From a virus, in IMG/VR virus record IMGVR_UViG_3300023176_000258, positions 1 to 22,180 of that record: a DNA stretch of 22,180 nucleotides. One strand, given 5' to 3'. A model generated the notes under the pieces. That model was not told the origin of the DNA and searched no databases. It saw only the letters and a program-made list of their open reading frames with translations. Shown here piece after piece: positions 14,944 through 20,756 of this stretch. Numbering within the stretch: position 1 is the first letter of the stretch; every line of letters begins with the position of its first letter. A program made the position numbers and the translations under genes.

Positions 14944-14951
14944 TATTTATA
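14944..14951 (-). promoter_or_regulatory. T4-type late promoter for the fibre gene
   Basis: TATAAATA on the minus strand is an exact match to the T4 late promoter -10 element, used by the phage gp55 sigma factor with no -35. It lies directly after the terminator T-rich tail and about 33 bases before the fibre start, so virion fibre expression is late and independent of the tRNA unit. Confidence 0.85.
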
Positions 14952-14981
14952 AACAACAAGACCCTCCCGAAGGAGGGTCTT
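14948..14981 (-). terminator. Intrinsic terminator after the tRNA-Thr gene
   Basis: A 10-bp stem with a UUCG loop (AAGACCCTCC-TTCG-GGAGGGTCTT) is followed by TGTTGTTTAT on the minus strand. It ends the unit containing the 59-residue gene, tRNA-Leu, HNH gene and tRNA-Thr, and its tail abuts the late promoter of the fibre gene. Confidence 0.85.
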
Positions 14982-15022
14982 TGAAGTCACACGGAAGGGA
15001 TCACTGACGACAGTATCGCCAA

Positions 15023-15093
15023 AGCCCTATGACGGAATTGAACCATCCTCTGCAGTTTACAAAACTGCTGCATCACCACAATGCTTATAGGGC
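15023..15093 (-). tRNA. trnT: tRNA-Thr (anticodon UGU)
   Basis: A 71-base cloverleaf is visible on the minus strand: acceptor GCCCTAT/ATAGGGC (7 bp), D stem GCAT/ATGC, anticodon stem GCAGT/ACTGC with loop TTTGTAA (anticodon TGT, reading ACA), T stem GATGG/CCGTC with loop TTCAATT, and discriminator T. CCA is not encoded. Position 8 is A instead of the nearly universal U, and position 14 is U instead of A, so the usual 8-14 pair appears swapped. The first nine bases are also the last three codons of the HNH gene. Confidence 0.88.
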
Positions 15094-15495
15094 GTGTCTG
15101 TGATAGTCTTGACGTGCTCTCTCACGTCTTTGTACTCTACCGTTACCTTTATTCTTTGCTCTGTATGTAGGAGTTTGGGAATGGCAGTTTGGGCAGATAA
15201 ACCTGAGATTTTCAGGACTATCATTATAGGGGTTTCCATCAATATGGTCAACCTCTAAACTGATTGGGTTATTGTTCCATTCAGTAATCCCACAGCACGA
15301 ACATTTATAACCGTGTGTATCTGTGAGATATTCTCTCAGTGCTATTTTACCAGGCTTTTTGCCTCCAGTCAACCACTCATCAATGCGTTGTTTCTTTTGA
15401 AACTCTTGTTGACAAGTATTAGAGCAATACTTACCAGTTTTATTTGCTGGATTGTATTTAAACTCTGTTGAGCAATGAGAGCATTTACCTAACAT
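15085..15495 (-). CDS. HNH homing-type endonuclease between two tRNA genes, 136 aa
   Basis: This is a free-standing DNA endonuclease of the HNH family. The N-terminus has a zinc ribbon (GKCSHC and KYCSNTC, residues about 3-25). The C-terminal HNH domain has CSCC, EVDHIDGNPYNDSPENLRF (His of VDH, Asn of ENLRF) and CPNCHSQTPTYR, in the normal order and spacing. It is preceded by AAAAAGG six bases before the ATG at 15495, and by a late promoter. The frame is open upstream to 15582, but that would extend into tRNA-Leu, so the start at 15495 is used. The gene lies between tRNA-Leu and tRNA-Thr, a common site for phage homing endonucleases. Its stop codon lies inside tRNA-Thr. Confidence 0.88.
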   Translation of the reverse strand: MLGKCSHCSTEFKYNPANKTGKYCSNTCQQEFQKKQRIDEWLTGGKKPGKIALREYLTDTHGYKCSCCGITEWNNNPISLEVDHIDGNPYNDSPENLRFICPNCHSQTPTYRAKNKGNGRVQRRERARQDYHRHAL

Positions 15496-15537
15496 AGTAG
15501 ACCTTTTTATTTTATTTATAAGGTCTACTAGGTTAGG
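15488..15537 (-). promoter_or_regulatory. RBS-sequestering inverted repeat with a late promoter in the loop
   Basis: Arms 15488-15505 and 15520-15537 are 18 bases with one mismatch, separated by 14 bases. On the minus strand the downstream arm contains the ribosome binding site (AAGG) and the start codon ATG of the HNH gene. The spacer and arm edge hold TATAAATA (15513-15520), an exact T4 late promoter. A transcript that reads through from tRNA-Leu contains both arms and should hide the start; a late transcript begins near 15507, lacks the first arm and leaves the start open. Confidence 0.82.
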
Positions 15538-15540
15538 CAA

Positions 15541-15625
15541 TAGGAGTGGAGAGACTTGAACTCTCACGGGCACAATGCCCAACAGATTTTAAGTCTGGTG
15601 CGTCTACCGATTCCGCCACACTCCC
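15541..15625 (-). tRNA. trnL: tRNA-Leu (anticodon UAA)
   Basis: An 85-base class II tRNA is visible on the minus strand: acceptor GGGAGTG/CACTCCT (with a terminal G-U pair), D stem GCG/CGC, anticodon loop CTTAAAA (anticodon TAA, reading UUA), long variable arm GGGC/GCCC, T stem GAGAG/CTCTC with loop TTCAAGT, and discriminator A. The first base pair of the anticodon stem (C27-U43) is mismatched. CCA is not encoded. It lies seven bases after the stop codon of the 59-residue gene. Confidence 0.92.
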
Positions 15626-15632
15626 AGTATAA

Positions 15633-15812
15633 TTAGAAGGTGACGTATTTTAGGGTGTTTTCATCAAGCATCTCACGACACAGTTTGAGAACATTCATAA
15701 ACTCTTCTGATGTCTCACATTCTACCACACGTTCATTACCCTCGTCAGAATAAAGGTAGAACTTGCGCTTTTCCAGATCGACAACAACCTTGTTGAGAAC
15801 GTCGTTTTGCAT
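15633..15812 (-). CDS. Small phage protein, 59 aa, unknown function
   Basis: Read directly from the sequence: MQNDVLNKVVVDLEKRKFYL, then strands (YSDEGNERVVECE) and a helix (SEEFMNVLKLCREML). The ATG is preceded by AAGGGA, and a promoter lies about 25 bases upstream. It is the first gene of the unit that continues into tRNA-Leu, HNH and tRNA-Thr. The alternating pattern suggests a small alpha/beta fold. Function unknown. Confidence 0.68.
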   Translation of the reverse strand: MQNDVLNKVVVDLEKRKFYLYSDEGNERVVECETSEEFMNVLKLCREMLDENTLKYVTF

Positions 15813-15834
15813 CGTGTCCCTTGATTACTCCGTA

Positions 15835-15864
15835 ATTATACCACGCCTTTGGGTGGCGTGTCAA
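15835..15864 (-). promoter_or_regulatory. Sigma70-type promoter with hairpin in the spacer
   Basis: TTGACA (15859-15864), an 18-base spacer and TATAAT (15835-15840) precede the 59-residue gene. The spacer contains a 6-bp hairpin (CACGCC-ACCCAAA-GGCGTG) whose 5' arm begins in the -35. It has no clean T-tract, so it may be a weak terminator after the spike gene or a regulator site. This promoter probably drives the small gene, both tRNAs and the sequestered HNH gene early in infection. Confidence 0.82.
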
Positions 15865-15868
15865 CCCC

Positions 15869-16546
15869 CTAGTTCAGGTAAATTTTGCTCGCTGTGACCT
15901 TGAAGATCTGTCCAGCACTGATGTAGTGGAATCCATTAGGAGTTTTGAAATTTGTTTCAGTTCCATTCACAGTTGTATACATACTCATTCCAACATCATT
16001 TGTCCAGAATCCAGCGTTTGTAAATTCAATTCCACCTTTTTCATTCTTTTGCTCTACAGCAACTCCATGTTCTGCAACCATAACAAATATACCCTTTACC
16101 TCATGGTCTTGGGCATTTGTAACAGTATTTAGTGAGTTTGATTCAACATGAATAGTATTTGCTGCATCTATGGTGATAGATTCACCTTTCACTACATACT
16201 CTTTCTCTGCTTTAGTTGATACAACTTTGGCACTTTCTCTGATTGCTTTACCACCATCAAGATCATACTGAGCACACTTAATCTTTAGGTCTTTGGAAAC
16301 ATCGATGTCCAAATTACCATTTACTTTGATGTGTGAACTATCACCATTTCGTGCAACAAGTTTTAGGTCTTTCTTTGCAATGATTGAAATGTTTCCATCT
16401 GCATCAAATTTTATAGAACTACCAGACTTGTGAAGAAACTCAAAAGATTCCTCTCCTGGTGTAGTGTTGAATCTTGTTAGAGATCCATCATAAAATGTTT
16501 TGCCCTGAACATATCCAGGTGCTGCTTTTGTGTCTCTAATAGTCAT
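15869..16546 (-). CDS. Spike-like beta-helix protein of the baseplate hub, 225 aa
   Basis: The product is a likely membrane-puncturing needle or spike subunit, corresponding to the C-terminal beta-helix part of T4 gp5 but encoded as its own gene. It starts MTIRDTKAAPGYVQGKTFYD, then shows repeated short strand motifs: KFDADGNISIIAKKDLKLVA, HIKVNGNLDIDVSKDLKIK and SITIDAANTIHVES. The last is followed by a C-terminal strand-rich tail. This pattern is typical of VgrG/gp5-type triple beta-helices. No enzymatic domain is visible. It lies four bases after the gp5-like hub gene stop, consistent with co-translation of an interacting partner. Confidence 0.72.
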   Translation of the reverse strand: MTIRDTKAAPGYVQGKTFYDGSLTRFNTTPGEESFEFLHKSGSSIKFDADGNISIIAKKDLKLVARNGDSSHIKVNGNLDIDVSKDLKIKCAQYDLDGGKAIRESAKVVSTKAEKEYVVKGESITIDAANTIHVESNSLNTVTNAQDHEVKGIFVMVAEHGVAVEQKNEKGGIEFTNAGFWTNDVGMSMYTTVNGTETNFKTPNGFHYISAGQIFKVTASKIYLN

Positions 16547-16550
16547 ATCG

Positions 16551-19232
16551 TTATGGGCAATCTACTACTTCTACTTTTTGTTGTAATGCAAGTTTTTCTT
16601 GTAGTGTTCTATTATTTTTATTTACAAATCTGATGACAGGTACAACTACAGCACCTTTTCCTCCTCTCCTGTCACCGACAACATTATCCTTGATTATGAT
16701 TGATGGCGCACAATTATAATTATAACCAGAATCTACAACCTTCACGTCAGTAATTCTTCCTCCACTATGCTCTAAGGAAACTTGTGCTCCATATCCTAAA
16801 CATCCACCAGTAACCTCTGCATATGGATCAATATAACCCTCACCAACATTTCTAATTTCAACACTTTGAAGAATACCAGTAATGTCATCAGATTCTGCAG
16901 AAATAACAATCGTAGTATTAGTTTGATTGGTTAGTGTGTTTGGATCATTAACAGCATCTCTAGCGTCTGGTTGTCTAAGTTCACCACCACACATATTGAT
17001 ACTTACAATAGGTCTTTCTCTGAATACATAACCATTCTCATTTGCAAAAGAAGCAGAAACTATTTCACCATCAACATTGACAAATGCTGTTCCTTTCAAG
17101 TAATAATCATCAACTGAGAATCCTGTTTCTGGATCATACATTTGAGTGACAACGAATAAATCAGGAGCACATGCACCATTAGATCCATTTCCATATCCAG
17201 ATCCACCATCAAGAACAATTCCATCATTTGCTGGATATCCATTACTGTCAATAGGAAGTTCAATACGAGCTCCACTACCACCAATTTCACTAGACCTAGG
17301 AATATAGCGAGAAGAACCTATCTTCATGTTCTTCGTTTTATCTCTCTTGTATCTAATCCATGTACCCTGAATCAGTGGTGCTTCAAGATTTCCAATTAGA
17401 ATTTCTCTAGTGTCCTGGTTCCAAGAAATTGCAGTTCCCTCGATACCATATGTTGGACCTTCACCCGCACTACAAGATACATAATTGTCAAGAATACCTA
17501 ATTTAGACAATAATGTAGCAGCTTCATATGCTTGTTCTGGACTACCACCACCAGCAGCTAATGCTGCTTCTACACTAGTTGCACTGGCAAGAAGATCTGG
17601 AAAATCAAGTTGATTCTCTGAAAAATTCTGTTCAACAATAGCAGTAATATCTAAATTACCATTGACAACATCATCAATAACTTCTGAGCAAATAAATCCT
17701 TCAATAATTTCACCGCTATCAACAAATTGTTCTAAAGATCTACCAAACGAAGATGAGGTATATGATGGTGTGAGAAGTTGTCTATTGTCTTCAGCATACG
17801 TACTCACATTAGGATCAGAACAACCACTTTCTGCAAGAGTATCGGCATCAATAGGATTCTCCATAAACTGTTTTGCTGATTCAAGTGCAGCGGCAGTTTG
17901 AGTATCATTAAATGATGGGATTGCAATATCTTGTGGTCTCATGAATCCTTGCTTACTATCATAAACAAAAGATCTGCTACACTTGATCAAATCTTTATCG
18001 ATACATCCAATAACACCAAGAATTGACTTTGCAAATCCAATTACAGAACTAATAATTCCGTTGATAGTTCCAAGAAGAGATCCGACATCAGACAGAATTG
18101 CAGTCAATAGATCACCAACAATATTAAGAGCATTAGTAACAGAATCTAATGCTTTGACTAGAATGTCACCCATCGCCTTACGGATGGCACAATTCGCCTG
18201 ACGGAAAAATTCAGTGGGGGAATTTTCAATCTGATCTAAAATACCCTGTAACATAGAATTGAACTGCGGAAACAAAGTTTCCAACAGTTGTGTCTCCATG
18301 ATACATTTAATAGTATTCAATGCTTCATCAAGAGATTTCTTGATGCCCCTGATAGTCAGTGGTTTTGGATTAGCAGAAGCACCATAGATCTCAGGATATT
18401 TCTTTGCAATTTCCGTCTCTGCATATCTGATAATAGCAGAGAGTGGATTCTTCATGATGTCAGAAAGAACCGTCGAATAATCATTGACCTTTGATTGAAT
18501 ATCTAAAACTTCACCAGTTCTTTTATCAATCCACTTATTTCCTGCTTTAGTTGCATCTGATAGAGAATTACTAAACTCCTCAAGTTTAGCAGCCATCTGA
18601 TCCATCATACCCTCAGATGAACATACTCCGTCTCCTCTATTGACTTTGTATGTTTCATCAGACTTACGCTTCTGGTCTGCCTGACTACCTAATTCATCCT
18701 CTGAAGTACTCTTTGCTTTTGCTTTACCAAAGTCATCACCAGATTTTGCTTTTGGTTCTAAATGTGGTTGATCATTTGTTTTATCTGCCGATGGACTGAC
18801 AGGTTTCTTACCAGCATTTTCTGGATTAACATGATCAGGTTTACTCCAAATATTAGATGGAGATAAAAAATTATCTGGATTGACTGTGGACTTTTTATCA
18901 GTGTTGATAGTTCCACCCAACAAACCCCAAATGATAGGGATTTGTTGTTCTTCTCCATCCAGAAAAAATCCCAGACACCACTGACCAGGAAGCAACATAC
19001 ACTTTGTTCCCTGACCACTCATCTGAGAGTTTGTAGGGGGATAAAGTATCTGTGCCCATGGTAAATCATCTGATTTGATATTGTTTCTGTCGGAATGATA
19101 TCCAACAATTCTAACCTTGACTCTGTTAGAATTTTTGGCAGTATCTACAGATTTTTCGACTTGCCCAACCCACCAGTTGAACTTATCTTTACCAATAAAG
19201 TGTGGTGATATTAAACTGGTTGCTTGATCCAT
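16551..19232 (-). CDS. gp5: gp5-like baseplate hub protein with OB-fold, 893 aa
   Basis: The N-terminal 110 residues (HFIGKDKFNWWVGQVEKS, NRVKVRIVGYH, DLPWAQILYPPTNSQ, LLPGQWCLGFFLDGEEQQIP) match the OB-fold of the T4 gp5 baseplate hub, which sits on gp27 and holds the tail spike. T4 gp5 then has a lysozyme domain; none is seen here. Instead there is a charged linker (about 115-215), a mostly helical section rich in Leu/Ile/Gly (about 330-430, including DLLTAILSDVGSLLGTIN), and a Gly/Tyr-rich beta C-terminus with recurring GSGYG, GEGYIDP and DSGYNY motifs. The spike domain is split off in the next gene. The name gp5 is given by homology of the N-terminus. Location should be the centre of the baseplate. 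Confidence 0.78.
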   Translation of the reverse strand: MDQATSLISPHFIGKDKFNWWVGQVEKSVDTAKNSNRVKVRIVGYHSDRNNIKSDDLPWAQILYPPTNSQMSGQGTKCMLLPGQWCLGFFLDGEEQQIPIIWGLLGGTINTDKKSTVNPDNFLSPSNIWSKPDHVNPENAGKKPVSPSADKTNDQPHLEPKAKSGDDFGKAKAKSTSEDELGSQADQKRKSDETYKVNRGDGVCSSEGMMDQMAAKLEEFSNSLSDATKAGNKWIDKRTGEVLDIQSKVNDYSTVLSDIMKNPLSAIIRYAETEIAKKYPEIYGASANPKPLTIRGIKKSLDEALNTIKCIMETQLLETLFPQFNSMLQGILDQIENSPTEFFRQANCAIRKAMGDILVKALDSVTNALNIVGDLLTAILSDVGSLLGTINGIISSVIGFAKSILGVIGCIDKDLIKCSRSFVYDSKQGFMRPQDIAIPSFNDTQTAAALESAKQFMENPIDADTLAESGCSDPNVSTYAEDNRQLLTPSYTSSSFGRSLEQFVDSGEIIEGFICSEVIDDVVNGNLDITAIVEQNFSENQLDFPDLLASATSVEAALAAGGGSPEQAYEAATLLSKLGILDNYVSCSAGEGPTYGIEGTAISWNQDTREILIGNLEAPLIQGTWIRYKRDKTKNMKIGSSRYIPRSSEIGGSGARIELPIDSNGYPANDGIVLDGGSGYGNGSNGACAPDLFVVTQMYDPETGFSVDDYYLKGTAFVNVDGEIVSASFANENGYVFRERPIVSINMCGGELRQPDARDAVNDPNTLTNQTNTTIVISAESDDITGILQSVEIRNVGEGYIDPYAEVTGGCLGYGAQVSLEHSGGRITDVKVVDSGYNYNCAPSIIIKDNVVGDRRGGKGAVVVPVIRFVNKNNRTLQEKLALQQKVEVVDCP

Positions 19233-19235
19233 TTA

Positions 19236-19448
19236 TCAATCTTCGTAAACTAAACACTCTGGAGCACTAGGATTTACATCACAATACATCTCAAGTGGTG
19301 TAGGATCATGATGATCTTCTGGATGATTTTCATGATATGCTTCTAAATCATGAAGTTCACCCTCAATATGCCTACGTTGTTGTGGTGAAATGGTTGGATC
19401 CTCAAGAATCTTTTTATCTTTTTCGATGTGTGACTCGATGTTTTCCAT
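19236..19448 (-). CDS. CP12-like small protein, 70 aa
   Basis: The last 20 residues (TPLEMYCDVNPSAPECLVYE plus D) fit the C-terminal domain of CP12, the small Calvin-cycle regulator that binds GAPDH and, with it, phosphoribulokinase. The hallmark is two Cys with eight residues between (Cys56, Cys65) in YCxxNPxxxECxVYxD. The N-terminal part (MENIESHIEKDKKILEDPTI) is helical. The N-terminal Cys pair of plant-type CP12 is absent, and the AWDxVEEL core is not kept (the closest stretch is ELHDLEAY). Cyanophages are known to carry CP12, where it may divert host carbon flow from the Calvin cycle. Here the gene sits between two baseplate hub genes, directly after the gp27-like stop, with GAGGAAA as ribosome binding site. 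It could instead be a virion protein that keeps only the fold. Confidence 0.65.
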   Translation of the reverse strand: MENIESHIEKDKKILEDPTISPQQRRHIEGELHDLEAYHENHPEDHHDPTPLEMYCDVNPSAPECLVYED

Positions 19449-20756
19449 TTAGGTTTCCTCGTTGTTAGTATCTCTTACCAAGAGTAAAGATGTTCTCATT
19501 CCAGTTGATACTAGAGTATGCACTACTGTTGCGATAGTGTAGTACCCAGACTGTTTTTTATCTGTATTTTCTTTTGTTGAGGATTTACTTTTACCTTTCA
19601 ATACAGATAGGTATATTTTATCCCCAGCATGTAAATTGCTGTTACCATAGATATTTATTTCTATTTTATTAGTAACTGCTAGAGAAGATCTTACTAATTG
19701 CTGAGATAGGGACTGTCTTATTTTATCATAACTTTCAGATTGTGCTGCAGTATCTGTATTCTCATACATTTCATTGTTATAAACCTTAGTCATAATTCTA
19801 GTTGGACTACCACCACTGGTCGGAGTTGGACCTTTTGCAAGATGAGCAAATGATGAATAAGTTTCACCCAAATCATATATGGTTTCATTATACCTTAGGG
19901 AACTTACATCAAAAAATCCAACTAAATTAACTTTTCCTCCCATGATAGAAGATCTCTCTGCATTATCATTTGATAATGTTTTGAAACTTAGAATGTTTCT
20001 TGATTTAGTTTCTTCATCCATTCTATCATTTGACCTTGCAGCATTATAAAAGTAGGTTTCTTTCTCTTTCTCTCCTCTAAATGTGTCCCCAGAGTCTTTA
20101 TCTGGTGCTGCAAATACCTCATCTATTGGTTTGAAATTGTAACCATCAGAAGTTTCCCAAAATAGATATCCTGCAGATCCTTTACCTTCTCCCTTAGCAA
20201 CATTTGTTGGAATCGATCTCTTACATACGTGCTTGATAATAAAATCAAATGGGCGATCTCTCATGGCAGCAAGTGTCAGTGGAACAGATTTATACTTACC
20301 TGATTTCACTTTCTTATTGCTTTTCAAATGTTGAGATAATACAGTAGGAATAATTGCATCTGTTGGTTCTTTCTGTTTGAACAACTTCTCAAATCTACTT
20401 TCTAAATTTAGGTATCCTTCAGGAGAAATACATTTCAAAGTATATACCGAAGTATCACCCGATTTAGTTCCAGAAACAATATCATATATTCTAACCGAAA
20501 CTTCAATTTCCTCTCCCTCTAGCATAATTGATTTGAAAGTCAAATCTACAGTGTCACCCGTCAAAATGGGCAACTTAGTCATCAAGTTAGTATCAGAGTC
20601 TGCTGTATCAGATATCAGCAAATTAACCTCAATCGCTGGAGAGGTAATACTTTCTCTGTAAGTAACTGTTGGCACTTTCTGTGCAGAAAGAGAAGTTCCT
20701 TTGATTTTAATATTAGAGATTTCAAAATCTCCCGCACCTTTTTGATTTTTTGCCAT
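19449..20756 (-). CDS. gp27-like baseplate hub protein, 435 aa
   Basis: This is probably the hub ring protein that receives gp5 (T4 gp27, P2 gpD type). The N-terminus FEISNIKIKGTSLSAQK and the segment ITSPAIEVNLLISDTADSDT lead into a beta-barrel-like pattern with LTGDTVDLTFKS. The C-terminal strands GYYTIATVVHTLVSTGMRTS and LLLVRD are typical of gpD/gp27-type hub proteins (a strand pair with alternating hydrophobics). The middle is rich in Lys and Ser with charged loops. Context supports the call: it is next to the gp5-like gene and a large tail protein. The stop codon is immediately followed by the CP12-like start, and its own ATG overlaps the previous stop by one base. The name rests on pattern and context, not on a search. 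Confidence 0.68.
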   Translation of the reverse strand: MAKNQKGAGDFEISNIKIKGTSLSAQKVPTVTYRESITSPAIEVNLLISDTADSDTNLMTKLPILTGDTVDLTFKSIMLEGEEIEVSVRIYDIVSGTKSGDTSVYTLKCISPEGYLNLESRFEKLFKQKEPTDAIIPTVLSQHLKSNKKVKSGKYKSVPLTLAAMRDRPFDFIIKHVCKRSIPTNVAKGEGKGSAGYLFWETSDGYNFKPIDEVFAAPDKDSGDTFRGEKEKETYFYNAARSNDRMDEETKSRNILSFKTLSNDNAERSSIMGGKVNLVGFFDVSSLRYNETIYDLGETYSSFAHLAKGPTPTSGGSPTRIMTKVYNNEMYENTDTAAQSESYDKIRQSLSQQLVRSSLAVTNKIEINIYGNSNLHAGDKIYLSVLKGKSKSSTKENTDKKQSGYYTIATVVHTLVSTGMRTSLLLVRDTNNEET

